Positions 9,853 through 18,882 are shown, numbered from the stretch's first letter. The stretch: 64,000 nucleotides of DNA from Paenibacillus marchantiophytorum (GCF_014640555.1 NZ_BMHE01000005.1:186001-250000), one strand, 5' to 3'. Notes: generated by a model not told the origin, from the letters alone. Program-made: numbers and translations.

Positions 9853-10114
9853 TTAAGGGAACTCAAGTTCGCTATTTAGGCAAAAAGCGGGGATGCTAGC
9901 GTGTTAGCGGAACTACAGGGTCTTATTTCCGTGATAAGCGCTGAATTTCCCACAAAACAGCAAAATAGCGGACTGTAGTTCCCTCAACCTCGCAATAGTG
10001 GCACTTTTTTCTAGAATAGCGTACTGTAGTTCCCTCCCTCTCGCTATAACCACACTATTCGCTAGAATCGCGGCAAGACGTTCCCTGTTCTCGCGTTGGC
10101 AGCTGGAGTAACTC
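9853..10114. repeat. Inverted array of 51-bp intergenic repeats
   Basis: Two units lie in one orientation (GGAACT at 9858 and 9909, exactly 51 bp apart). Three lie in the other (9962-10012, 10013-10063, 10064-10114, each 51 bp), the last one degenerate. The shared core is GGAACTACAG on one side and CTGTAGTTCC on the other, joined to a GCTATT-like motif. The 407-bp gap between the cupin gene and the regulator gene contains this array, the terminator of the regulator and no convincing ORF. The arrangement can fold as a long hairpin; it probably belongs to a dispersed family. Confidence 0.75.
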
Positions 10115-10145
10115 CACGTTCACTCCAAAACATATAAATTCTCAC

Positions 10146-10190
10146 AAAAAAAAGCCTGAGATTCCATGTGTTGCATGGGATCGCAGGCTT
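10146..10190 (-). terminator. Rho-independent terminator of the second importer locus
   Basis: On the minus strand AAGCCTGCGATCCCATG and CATGGAATCTCAGGCTT pair around a short loop with one mismatch and are followed by a long T run. It starts a few bases after the regulator stop at 10194. Confidence 0.9.
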
Positions 10191-10193
10191 TTA

Positions 10194-11234
10194 TTACTTC
10201 CATTTATTTTGTCGATATTCGGTTGGCGTAAAACCCTTATGCCGTTTAAACATTTTGGAAAAATGCACGTAATCAGAAAAGCCAACCGCAGCACTCACTT
10301 CATAAACTTTGTTAGCTGATTCAGAGAGCTGCTCTGCCGCTTTATCCATTCGCAATCGAATCAGATATTGGCTGAACGGAACGCCAAACTCCGATTTAAA
10401 CATATGACTGAAGTTAGCGGGCTTCACCTCAAGCTGCTGCGCAATCTTCGTTAGCGTAAGATCAGGATCGCCAAAATGCTGCTCCAGATAGGCAATTGCG
10501 GCTTGAGTTACTTTGCCGTATCCCCAGTTCCTTATTCCCCGAATTGTTTTCATTGCGGCATACATATGAGCAGTGAATGTATCGAAGTGATGGGTGATTG
10601 TGCCTAAACCTCGCGGAAACGGTAATTCTTGCCCCGCAGCATAATGGAATTCCGCTTCCAATAATGCGATATATCCAGTAAGTTTTCGCTCCATATCGTA
10701 GGCCGACAGTCTGTTTGCTGAAAGTTTATGCTGTAACGAGGTCAATTCTTTCTCAATCTCCAACTCCCTAAGATTCCATAAATCATTAGCCAACTGTTTG
10801 GCACTTGTCTTGAAAGACCACAACTGCTCCTTATTATCATGAACAATGCGTGCTTTCTCTAGCTGTATCTTCTCCCGCAAGGCATTTAATGTGGGCAGCA
10901 GGTTATCCTCGTTGATCGGTTTTAATAAATAATCGGCTGCACCGGCACGCATAGCTTGTTGAGCGTATTCAAATTCCCCATAACCGGAAACTACGATGAC
11001 CGAAGAAGAAATCCCTTCCTTCCTAAGAGCCGTCATAAAGCTCAATCCGTCCATCACAGGCATACGAATATCCGTAATAATGATGTCTGGCACATGCAGT
11101 CTGGCCAGTGCTAGTGCCTGCTGCCCATCCTCTGCTTCCCCCACAATCCGGAATCCCTTGGCTTCCGACTCCATAAGTGCAATGAGCCCCATTCTTACAA
11201 TAGGTTCATCTTCGACAACAACGACGGTCATCAT
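10194..11234 (-). CDS. YesN-type response regulator, REC plus AraC HTH
   Basis: Response regulator of 346 aa, a short YesN form. The receiver has EDE (8-10) and phosphoacceptor D55 (IIITDIRMP). The AraC DNA-binding domain covers about 245-345, with LTKIAQQLEVKPANFSHMF and VSAAVGFSDYVHFSKMFKR. Its ATG overlaps the kinase stop by four bases (ATGA), so the two are co-translated and surely partners. The gene ends the minus-strand transcription unit just before a strong terminator. It likely controls the LplABC-type importer genes upstream. Confidence 0.92.
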   Translation of the reverse strand: MMTVVVVEDEPIVRMGLIALMESEAKGFRIVGEAEDGQQALALARLHVPDIIITDIRMPVMDGLSFMTALRKEGISSSVIVVSGYGEFEYAQQAMRAGAADYLLKPINEDNLLPTLNALREKIQLEKARIVHDNKEQLWSFKTSAKQLANDLWNLRELEIEKELTSLQHKLSANRLSAYDMERKLTGYIALLEAEFHYAAGQELPFPRGLGTITHHFDTFTAHMYAAMKTIRGIRNWGYGKVTQAAIAYLEQHFGDPDLTLTKIAQQLEVKPANFSHMFKSEFGVPFSQYLIRLRMDKAAEQLSESANKVYEVSAAVGFSDYVHFSKMFKRHKGFTPTEYRQNKWK

Positions 11235-13018
11235 TCAGATTGCTCCTTCCGATACGGCATTCTAATCTCTACAATGGTTCCAAAGCTTTCAGAAATCACA
11301 ATGGAAAGACCGTAAGGTTCGCCAAACTCGAGTCTTAGCCTACTGTGGACATTCCACATGCCAATACCTCCAAATGGAGCACTCGCTTGCAGCATTTGTT
11401 CTTCTGACATTTGGGCAAAAGCATGGTTATACGTATCAACTAGATCTGGCGGCATTCCCCTGCCTTTATCAATAATCAGAAGTTTTACGCCAGAATCATC
11501 GAAACTTGCTCGAAGACCAATATACTCAGGCTTGATGGAATAATCCTCGTAGCCATGAATAAAGGCATTCTCAACAATCGGCTGCACGGTGAGACGAAGC
11601 GTATGAATATCCTTCAGCCGATCAAAATTCAGATCCACATCTACTTCCAAACTCTGATAACGTTCTTGCTGGATGTGAATATAGTTGAACATATGCTGGA
11701 TTTCCTCCGCAAGCGAAACGGTATCCTCCGCATTATCGATGCTATAACGGAATATATCAGACAACCATACCGTCATCTGACTAATTGGTTTAACCTTGGC
11801 AATGATGGCATAGGCATTAATAACCCCCAGCGTATTATAAAGAAAATGGGGATTAATTCTCGCCTGCAGCATTTGCAGCTTCGATTCTCTTTGATGAATA
11901 GCCATTTCTTTTTCCTTCAGATGGGAAGTATGAATCATTTCAATCAGCCGATTTAAATCTTCTAACATGAGATTAAATCCTCTGTTCAAACTTCCGATTT
12001 CATCCCTGCGCAGCGGAGCGCGTATGCTCAGGTCACCCATCTCTACTTTTTTCATTAAATTCATTAATTGCGACAGAGAACGCGTGATGGACAGTGAAAA
12101 ACTGAAAATAGTCACAAAAGCCAGAACGATCAGCAGTAAGACAAAGCCCAGCGTTAAATTGCGAAAATAGATCAGATCTTCCATGAGTTCCCGCAGCGGA
12201 ACTTCCGACACAATCGTTAGCCCCGTTGCTGCAGAACGGTTATATACAACAATTGTCTTGCCTGCTCCTGTTCCATTCGTAAAGTAAGGAGCGTTTATAT
12301 GTTCAAAGCTGCGCTTATACCTATCCGGCAGAAGCTGCTGCCATTTTTGCGAATCAGGGTGGTACAAATAGCGGTCATCCGTGTTCACAATGGAGATCAT
12401 CCCTGTTTTGCCAAGTTCAGCTTGGTTAATGATGTTCGTCGTTCGGTTCAGGGATAAATCAATGATCAGATAACCTGCTGTTACATACGTTTCATTATCT
12501 ATGATTCTTCGAAAGACTGTAATAACCTCCGTACCGTCTCCCGTCCTGCTGATGCCTAGAATCCGAAAATTATCCTCGTAGTTCTCTGCGAATTCTTTTC
12601 TGTACCTATCTACACGATCTGAGAAAGCTATATTGCTATAATAAGGCCCTTTAAGGGAAATGACGGAAAGTCCATAGATATCATCTCGATTATACACGGT
12701 GTTAGGAATGAGATCTGATCGGATATGGGAGCTTAAATCGTAATAATCATATTGATTATTAGGGTCTATTTTGACAAACTGCTGTACGAGAGGATGGGCA
12801 AGAAGAGGGAGCGTCGCTTTCTTAATGTCGGAAAAGTACACATCGAGATTATAGTTCATTTGGCGCATCAATTGTTGACTATTGTTAATCGCGTTATCCT
12901 CAATGGTTTCCATGGAGCGATCATACCAGAACTTGCCGAGAACTAGAAAGGGCACACAGAAGAAGCCGAAGAAAAGCAGAACCAGCTTTAACTTAATCGT
13001 CATCGTCTTGATTCGCAT
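11231..13018 (-). CDS. YesM-type sensor histidine kinase
   Basis: Membrane sensor kinase, 595 aa, with TM1 about 8-30, an extracellular dCache-like sensor of ~260 residues, TM2 about 287-310 and HAMP. The phosphorylation motif is QARINPHFLYNTL (His391), and the HATPase has QPIVENAFIHGYED and DKGRGMP. It follows the permease genes after an 85-bp gap and overlaps its regulator by ATGA. Placed downstream of the importer genes rather than upstream as in the first locus. A ligand entering through the neighbouring importer is the likely signal, by inference. Confidence 0.92.
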   Translation of the reverse strand: MRIKTMTIKLKLVLLFFGFFCVPFLVLGKFWYDRSMETIEDNAINNSQQLMRQMNYNLDVYFSDIKKATLPLLAHPLVQQFVKIDPNNQYDYYDLSSHIRSDLIPNTVYNRDDIYGLSVISLKGPYYSNIAFSDRVDRYRKEFAENYEDNFRILGISRTGDGTEVITVFRRIIDNETYVTAGYLIIDLSLNRTTNIINQAELGKTGMISIVNTDDRYLYHPDSQKWQQLLPDRYKRSFEHINAPYFTNGTGAGKTIVVYNRSAATGLTIVSEVPLRELMEDLIYFRNLTLGFVLLLIVLAFVTIFSFSLSITRSLSQLMNLMKKVEMGDLSIRAPLRRDEIGSLNRGFNLMLEDLNRLIEMIHTSHLKEKEMAIHQRESKLQMLQARINPHFLYNTLGVINAYAIIAKVKPISQMTVWLSDIFRYSIDNAEDTVSLAEEIQHMFNYIHIQQERYQSLEVDVDLNFDRLKDIHTLRLTVQPIVENAFIHGYEDYSIKPEYIGLRASFDDSGVKLLIIDKGRGMPPDLVDTYNHAFAQMSEEQMLQASAPFGGIGMWNVHSRLRLEFGEPYGLSIVISESFGTIVEIRMPYRKEQSE

Positions 13019-13103
13019 AACACATTCCCCTTCTTCTTCCGTCTGTGCCTCTGAGATAGTTAGTATAAGCTTAGCTTATTTAGCGTAATCAGGAAACCCT
13101 TTG

Positions 13104-13973
13104 CTATTCTTTGACCGACCCCAGCATAGCGCCTTTAACGAAATGCTTTTGAAGGAGCGGGTATACAATCAGAATCGGCAAGGTAGCCACCAATACGATG
13201 CCCGCTTTCATCATTTCTGGCGTAAACTGTGTACTGAGCTGAAAATCACTCATTCCCGTATTGGCTCCATTGTCTACGATGAGATTGCGCAGCAGAACCT
13301 GAAGCGGATACAGCTCTCGCGAACGAATGTAGATAGTTGCAGAGAAATAGGAATTCCACTGACTGACCGTATGAAATAAGGTAATTGTAGCTAGTACAGG
13401 CAAAGATAACGGCAATACAATTCGCGTGTAAATGCGCTGTTCACCGCAACCGTCAATTTTCGCAGCCTCAAATAACTCCCCCGGAACACCTTGGAAAAAA
13501 GTACGGATGATGAGGACATAAAAGGCGCTCATCGCCCCAGGAATAATGAGTGACCATAGCGAATTAATCATGCCGAGCTGCTTGACCAATAAGTAACTTG
13601 GTATTAAGGGTACGGGGAAAACGAATGTAACGACAATAAGTTTCATAATGATTTTCCGCGCAGGCATCATCGGCCTTGTAAGCGTATAAGCCAAAAGCGA
13701 GCAAAGGAGCAGCGTCACGATTGTTCCGATAACTGTAATATAAATACTCACACCCATCGCACGCCAAATATCGTCTAATGCAAAAATGGATCCATAGACA
13801 TTAAACTGCATGCCTTTGGGCCAGAGCCCGACCAATTTGGCATTCGCATATTCCGGAAGGCTTAGCGACACAGCCAATAAATGAATAAGCGGCGCGATCA
13901 TGCTCAGACTGGTAACCGTCAATACAACGATGTTGGCAACTGAAAACCATGGAAAGGAACCAGCGCTTCTCAG
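13104..13973 (-). CDS. ABC importer permease, LplC/YtcP type, probable CTG start
   Basis: Inner-membrane permease, about 289 aa with six membrane segments and EAA loop ELFEAAKIDGCGEQRIYTRI. The usual ~30-residue N-terminus of the family is present in frame, but no ATG, GTG or TTG lies there. The first canonical start is TTG 13922, which has no ribosome site and would cut into the first membrane helix. A perfect AGGAGG at 13987-13982 is followed 8 nt later by CTG 13973, so I place the start there. An ATT at 13979 is too close to the site. It directly follows the LplB-type gene. Confidence 0.85.
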   Translation of the reverse strand: MRSAGSFPWFSVANIVVLTVTSLSMIAPLIHLLAVSLSLPEYANAKLVGLWPKGMQFNVYGSIFALDDIWRAMGVSIYITVIGTIVTLLLCSLLAYTLTRPMMPARKIIMKLIVVTFVFPVPLIPSYLLVKQLGMINSLWSLIIPGAMSAFYVLIIRTFFQGVPGELFEAAKIDGCGEQRIYTRIVLPLSLPVLATITLFHTVSQWNSYFSATIYIRSRELYPLQVLLRNLIVDNGANTGMSDFQLSTQFTPEMMKAGIVLVATLPILIVYPLLQKHFVKGAMLGSVKE

Positions 13974-13993
13974 GTCAATCCCCTCCTCTATGT

Positions 13994-14893
13994 CTAATAA
14001 ACACCTTCACCGGTTGTTTTCTTGCTCAATGTGTTAACCAGCGTCAATAGAATTAATCCGATGACTGATTTAAACACACCGATTGCCGTGGAATAACTAT
14101 ATTGGCTGTCCAGTAAACCAACCCTATAAATATACGTATCAAATACTTCACCGACATCTCGCACAAGCGGGTTTAGGAACATTAGCATTTGTTCAATGTT
14201 GGCATCCAGTAAATTCCCGACTCTTAGAAGCAGCAGGACAATGATTGCCGGCATAAGCGAGGGCAGCGTAATCGACCATATTTGCCGAATCCGACTGGCC
14301 CCATCCACCGTAGCAGCTTCATATAAGCTCGGATTGATCCCGGCTAGCGCGGCCAAATAGATGATGGTCCCCCATCCAATTTCTTTCCAAATGCTAATGG
14401 ATATAACCGTTCCAAGAAACGTCGCTGAATTCCCCAGAAAATCATAGGGCCCTAGGCCAACGTTATGCAGCATTTGATTCATCCAGCCTTTAACGTCAAG
14501 AAGATTGGAAAAAATGCCGCCTACAATGACCCAGGACAGAAAATGAGGTAAATACAGCATCGTCTGAAGCGGACGTTTCAACCACATAGCCCGCAATTCA
14601 TTCAGCAGCAAGGCTAGTACCAAAGGGGCCGGGAATCCAAAAAATATGGAATAAAGGCCCAGTTTTAAGGAGTTGCGCATGATAATCCAGAAATCATCAT
14701 ATCGAAACAAAGTAAGAAAATGATCCAACCCCACCCACTTGCTGTGGAAAAGCCCTTGAAAGAGGTTGTAGTTCTGAAAAGCAATGATGTTGCCCACCAG
14801 CGGGATATATTTGAAGGTGAAAAAGTAGGCCAAGCCGGGTATTGCCATGAGAATGAGCACCCAGGATTCTTTGAATCGGATCTGTGCAAACAG
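13994..14893 (-). CDS. ABC importer permease, LplB type, probable CTG or GTG start
   Basis: Permease of the polysaccharide/oligosaccharide importer type, about 299 aa with six membrane segments (IPGLAYFFTFKYIPLVGNII opens helix one) and EAA loop SLYEAATVDGASRIRQIWSI. The open frame extends up to 15013 inside the binding-protein gene, but the real start should lie after its stop at 14907. CTG 14893 sits 6 nt after GGGGGAG. The alternative GTG 14920 overlaps the upstream stop and lacks a ribosome site. Either start leaves the helices intact. Located between the binding protein and the second permease. Confidence 0.87.
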   Translation of the reverse strand: MFAQIRFKESWVLILMAIPGLAYFFTFKYIPLVGNIIAFQNYNLFQGLFHSKWVGLDHFLTLFRYDDFWIIMRNSLKLGLYSIFFGFPAPLVLALLLNELRAMWLKRPLQTMLYLPHFLSWVIVGGIFSNLLDVKGWMNQMLHNVGLGPYDFLGNSATFLGTVISISIWKEIGWGTIIYLAALAGINPSLYEAATVDGASRIRQIWSITLPSLMPAIIVLLLLRVGNLLDANIEQMLMFLNPLVRDVGEVFDTYIYRVGLLDSQYSYSTAIGVFKSVIGLILLTLVNTLSKKTTGEGVY

Positions 14894-14906
14894 GGCGTTC
14901 TCCCCC

Positions 14907-16520
14907 TTATCTCTTATCACTAAATTTGTTATACCACTCCGTCGCTTCTTTAATGGCAGCATCGCCGCCGCGTTTTTTCCAATCAGCCACAAAGCTGTCG
15001 AACGCGGTGTCAAGCGGTTCCCGTCCCGTTAGCACCTTGGCAAACATGTCCAGGAAAAGTGTGCCTTGCGCAGCGCCAATATTTAATTCCGGATGGCTTG
15101 CAAGCGATTCCAAACGAGGCATATATTTCGCTTCATTCGGAATTAGACTTTCTTTGGACGTGGCATAACCCTTTGTAATCTTGGCTGATTCCGGCAGAGC
15201 CTTAAGCACCAGCGGTGCTGCGAATCCGATCTCACGAGGGTTGAGTGAAACCTGATACATTTGGAAGGCATTCTTCTCTACATTGACAGGCTGATTAATA
15301 TCGTATTTAATCTGTCCATTTTCTTCCGTGAAGTTTTGTCCTTTTATGCCATAGGCGAAAAATTGATCAGCATCAGGACTGCTGTAAGCCCACTCCAGAT
15401 ACTTAATGATGTTCTCTGGATTTTTGGTTTTGGCCGGTATCACCCAGACGAAATATATCTCATCCGATTGCAGCGCCATGCCTTTGTCACCACGAGGGCC
15501 TTGTGGAGGTGCAATCATGCTAACAGAGGCATTAGGTTGATTAAGAAACGTTTTTTGGGCGTTATCCTTCCCATACCCAGCCAGGTATTGATAAACCGCG
15601 GCTCCCCATACGCCAACTTCCCCCTTAGCGATAGAAGCATTCTGTTCATCTTCTTTTTTCACAAACAAATTGGGATTGATATAACCTTTATCGTATAGCT
15701 GCTTGTAGAAAGCAATCGCTTCTTTCATTCTTGGGTCGATAATATCAGGCATGAGCTGCCCATTCTTGAGGCTCCATTTGTTCGTATGAACACCAAACGC
15801 TGGAGTGAAAATATCGGTCCAAATAATATTGTTGAACATGCCTAAACCATATTCATCATTTGGATCGCCATTGCCGTTCATATCTTCTTTTTTAACCGCT
15901 TCGAAGAAAGCTAAGTACTCATCAAGTGTCTTAGGGGCATCCATTTTCAGCTTATCCAACCAATCTTGGCGAATAAAGATGGAACGATCGGCCGGTACCC
16001 CACGGGTAACGGGTATGCCATAAATTTTACCGTCCTTGGAAATGCGCGGACTTTTCCAGAATTCTGCGGGTATTTTCTTCTTTAGCGTAGGTGCATATTT
16101 GTCAATGAGAGGGCCGAGTTCAAGAAACACGCCTTGATCCACAGCACCACTGTGCATAGTAGAAACTACGCTGTCCGTCCGGATCAGGTCCGCAAGATCA
16201 CCAGAAGCAAACCTAAGCGATAGCTGCTGGGCATAATCACTATGTCCCAAGAAATCATATTTCACATTGAAGCCGGATAGTCGGTTCAGTTCTTTCTTGT
16301 AGATATCGTCTTCTTTCGCTTGTTTGGCATAGGCAAATTCCGAATGAGACAAAAGAATATGAATGGGCTCAGAAGCGGATGCACTCGAAGACGAAGTTGC
16401 TGTTGGTGCATTGGTGGAATTCCCACATCCAGCTAACAAGACAACAGCCATCAAAGCGCCAACCATAGTGACCGTGCTCCGTTTGCGAAGGAAACGGGAG
16501 TTATATGAAACTGCTTTCAA
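14907..16520 (-). CDS. LplA-type extracellular solute-binding lipoprotein
   Basis: Large solute-binding lipoprotein (about 537 aa) of the YtcQ/LplA type, which usually binds oligosaccharides. The signal peptide ends in the lipobox LLAGC, with Cys at residue 44 of the longest frame. I prefer TTG 16520, preceded by GAGAGGGG, over ATG 16556, which lies inside a palindrome and has no ribosome site; this makes the lipid-anchored Cys residue 32. The mature part has the typical DLADLIRTDSVV and DEYGLGMFNN segments. It is the first gene of the second importer locus; the substrate is unknown. Confidence 0.88.
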   Translation of the reverse strand: MKAVSYNSRFLRKRSTVTMVGALMAVVLLAGCGNSTNAPTATSSSSASASEPIHILLSHSEFAYAKQAKEDDIYKKELNRLSGFNVKYDFLGHSDYAQQLSLRFASGDLADLIRTDSVVSTMHSGAVDQGVFLELGPLIDKYAPTLKKKIPAEFWKSPRISKDGKIYGIPVTRGVPADRSIFIRQDWLDKLKMDAPKTLDEYLAFFEAVKKEDMNGNGDPNDEYGLGMFNNIIWTDIFTPAFGVHTNKWSLKNGQLMPDIIDPRMKEAIAFYKQLYDKGYINPNLFVKKEDEQNASIAKGEVGVWGAAVYQYLAGYGKDNAQKTFLNQPNASVSMIAPPQGPRGDKGMALQSDEIYFVWVIPAKTKNPENIIKYLEWAYSSPDADQFFAYGIKGQNFTEENGQIKYDINQPVNVEKNAFQMYQVSLNPREIGFAAPLVLKALPESAKITKGYATSKESLIPNEAKYMPRLESLASHPELNIGAAQGTLFLDMFAKVLTGREPLDTAFDSFVADWKKRGGDAAIKEATEWYNKFSDKR

Positions 16521-16551
16521 ATGAAGTAGCCCCTCTCTCGATACTTTTATT

Positions 16552-16567
16552 ATCATGGGCCCATGAT
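16552..16567. promoter_or_regulatory. Perfect 16-bp palindrome, possible operator
   Basis: ATCATGGGCCCATGAT is identical to its reverse complement and lies about 30 bp upstream of the preferred start of the binding-protein gene, near a TATAAT on the minus strand (about 16576-16581). The position fits a repressor or catabolite-type operator, but no regulator can be named. Confidence 0.4.
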
Positions 16568-16660
16568 TGTTTTTATTATATTGGCACTTACAATAAATTC
16601 ACATGTGTTTTTAGTCAGAATTATGTGTTTATTCAAAATACATGAGAAATACTAGGTGGC

Positions 16661-16806
16661 CCCTAACGAACTCCCTACCCCTTATTTGGTCAAAATGGGG
16701 TGTTTTGAAAATCTAACGAACTCCCGATGCGCTATTTCATGAAAATGATCACCATTCCGCCTAAAAACTGCTTGATAACGACAATTCGGTTCATTAGATT
16801 TTCAAA
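16661..16806. repeat. Direct and inverted ~50-bp intergenic repeats
   Basis: CTAACGAACTCCC occurs at 16663 and again at 16713, a 50-bp period, and each is followed by a TATTT-containing tail. The second copy with its flank (GAAAATCTAACGAACTCC) is matched in inverted orientation at about 16785-16803 (TTCGGTTCATTAGATTTTC). The architecture (about 50-bp period, GAACT core, GCTATTT tail, inverted partner) is like the 9853-10114 array. Confidence 0.6.
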
Positions 16807-17454
16807 GTAGCTAATTTTTCGTATATAGGCTTCGTATGGTTCTTTAGGATGATAGATTGGTTGTGCGGGGGAGCAGGCTTTGAGGCGGTGGGGTGGGGCT
16901 TTAGAGCAGCGGCGCGTGCGGCGGCGGATCAGCCATGCTTAACTCTGCCTATTAATGCTGTTTTCCAACGTTAGGCTGTCCCAAAAGTCAAAGAACCGTA
17001 GTGAACGTGGCTTAATCGGGAGGAACATTGAATACTTCATTACTTTTGCAAATGAACAGATTTCCGAATAGCTAGAAAATGCCAGCTATAAGCCTGTTAG
17101 GTGATGCTGTCAAGAAAGTACTTAGAAACCAAGTAACGAGCAAACAGCAACTCGCTAGACAAATTAAAAAAGCTGCATTGGCAGCCGATATCATCCACAC
17201 AGAAGTGAGTGATTACATATTAAGGTCATTATTATATGCATCCTCATGTCTAATCTCGACTTATCCAATGTTAATACGTCCGTAATTGCCGGACTCTCAA
17301 TCATCATTGGTAAGTTTGAAATGAAATTTGGGATTTATCTTACTTCCATCACTCTCGATGGGCAAAAGCATTAAAAACTTGTCCCCTGAGCGGTCTTATA
17401 GGACAGCATTTAATAGAACAGGGTGTAACATTACTCATCCAAATGGAGGATAAC
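16807..17454. other. Intergenic stretch without a supported gene
   Basis: A short GC-rich patch (about 16860-16930) is followed by GGCTGTCCCAAAAGTC at about 16973, which resembles the end of some IS elements. A 68-codon frame at 17079-17285 has no ribosome site and no recognisable domain. I see no intact gene; it looks like scar sequence. Confidence 0.5.
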
Positions 17455-17966
17455 ATGAAAATACTGAAAAATGCTGGAAAGAAAACATTAATTTCTACTT
17501 GCGCTATGATTATACCGAAGATTCAAATTTCACTGAAGGGCTTGCAAAATGGAATGATAGTGCTGCTGATATTCAAATCAATTCTGCTAGTTACTCTAGT
17601 TCTGACGTAGATTTATACTCTGTAACTACATCAACATGGAATTCAAATGGCTGGGGAGATGGTGAAGGATGGACACAGCCCTACTCTTCTACTAATGGAG
17701 CATGCGTAAGTTCTCCTTCAGATGTTACTGATATTTGTGGCTCAAGTGATACTATTAGTTATGCAGCAATCTATCTGCATAGTGGTAATGTTTCGTTTTT
17801 CGATAGCAGACGCAGAGCAGTAATAGCACATGAACTAGGTCATGCTGTCGGATTAGCACATACACAGTTTATATCTACTCAGGCAACTTCTCTAATGACC
17901 AAAGGATTAAAGGGTGGATACACCCCTAGCGCCTATGATGTAGGTGAACTTAATGGTAAATACTAG
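17455..17966 (+). pseudogene. Matrixin-like zinc metalloprotease with broken 5' end
   Basis: The frame from 17499 (TTG) encodes 155 aa with a full matrixin zinc site HELGHAVGLAH (His111, Glu112, His115, His121) and a Met-turn SLM (Met133), so the catalytic core is intact. A proper start, GGAGGA then ATG 17455, begins a signal-like peptide (MKILKNAGKKTLISTCAMI) in a different frame, which soon stops. The simplest reading is a deletion that removed the rest of the signal and the pro-region and left the halves out of phase. In the protease frame a stop lies at 17451, so no normal start is available. Family call is strong; loss of function is likely but not certain. Confidence 0.7.
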
Positions 17967-17989
17967 AAATAATAATTGAGGGATATAAA

Positions 17990-18585
17990 ATGAAAAAAAG
18001 ATGTTAATTGCAACTTTATCTATATCAATGAGTATAATAGTGGGTTCTTCATTAGCATTAGTCTATATTAATAAACAAGATCACACTATAGAGCAAGGTA
18101 GTCATAGTGTCAATTCAATTAACGATAACTTAGAGGAAGCTCTTTGGAATGTTGAATTAATTATAAAAGGAACAGTATTAAATGAGGGTAATACCTATAA
18201 GAAGGATGCTGGCATTCAAGGCAAACAAAATTTTTCATTCGATGTGACACCTGCAAATATAAAAGTAGATAAAGTTCTTTATGGAATTATTGATACCAAT
18301 TCAATTACTTATTTACAACATGGTTCCTCATCAAATTCATTAGAAAGTAAGAACCATGTTAAAAAGGGCGAAGAAGTAGTTTTAATGCTTGTCAAAACAG
18401 ATGAATGAAATTATTGGTCTTATAACTTCGATGATGGCATATGGAATATAAAGGACGGAAAAGTGTCATCTAAATTAGAATCAGAGCATTTGCTGAAATT
18501 TAAAGGTTCAAATTTAGATACTTTCATGAAAGAAGTATCTTTTGCTGCCAAGAATAAGAAAAGAAACGCAAATTATAAACACTAG
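17990..18585 (+). pseudogene. Small exported protein gene, frameshifted and with a nonsense codon
   Basis: A start (GAGGGATATAAA then ATG 17990) leads into seven A bases after which the frame is lost. One more A would join it to the frame from 18001, which begins with a hydrophobic export segment (LIATLSISMSIIVGSSLALV). That frame meets TGA at 18406, yet the same frame continues for 58 more codons (NYWSYNFDDGIWNIKDGKVS) to TAG 18583. Two lesions in one gene suggest decay. It follows the broken protease by 23 bp, so both may have formed one exported unit. Function unknown. Confidence 0.65.
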
Positions 18586-18623
18586 AAATAAAAAATAGCA
18601 TTTGAAGATGCTTAATTAACGAC

Positions 18624-18660
18624 AAAGAGCCTCACTCTCAAGTGTAGGCTCTTTATTTTT
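18624..18660 (+). terminator. Rho-independent terminator
   Basis: AAAGAGCCTCACT pairs with AGTGTAGGCTCTTT (one bulge) and is followed by ATTTTT. It lies 39 bp after the decayed small gene on the same strand. Confidence 0.8.
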
Positions 18661-18728
18661 ACAGATATTTAGTATTATATAGTAAAACATTCAATGAAGA
18701 TTATACATTATACACTTGATACCAAGTC

Positions 18729-18795
18729 GATAGGTAATCCTAACAATTACCTATCACTGCAAACAGCCGAACAAATCCCTTGTGTTCGGCTGTTT
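18729..18795 (+). other. Two adjacent stem-loops, the second terminator-like
   Basis: GATAGGTAAT/ATTACCTATC (18729-18755) is a perfect 10-bp stem. AAACAGCCGAACA and TGTTCGGCTGTTT (18761-18795) form a second stem followed by ATATTTTATT. No gene on the plus strand ends here, so it could be the end of a lost gene or a small structured RNA. A short frame with AAGGAG and ATG 18825 (29 codons, to 18914) follows but runs into the tRNA terminator and is not convincing. Confidence 0.45.
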
Positions 18796-18882
18796 ATATT
18801 TTATTCAAAAGGAGACTAAGCACTATGTATGACGATACACTTATTAACGATTCACTTAAGAAAGCAGAGCGTCTGAACATAA

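Noticed and set aside
14893..15013. Long N-terminal form of the LplB-type permease
   Set aside because: It would overlap the binding-protein gene by over 100 bases and add residues unlike the family.
16970..16990. IS-like end GGCTGTCCCAAAAGTC
   Set aside because: No partner inverted repeat or transposase remains nearby, so it cannot be called as an element.
17079..17285. 68-codon plus-strand frame
   Set aside because: No ribosome site, no recognisable domain, and it lies in scar-like intergenic DNA.
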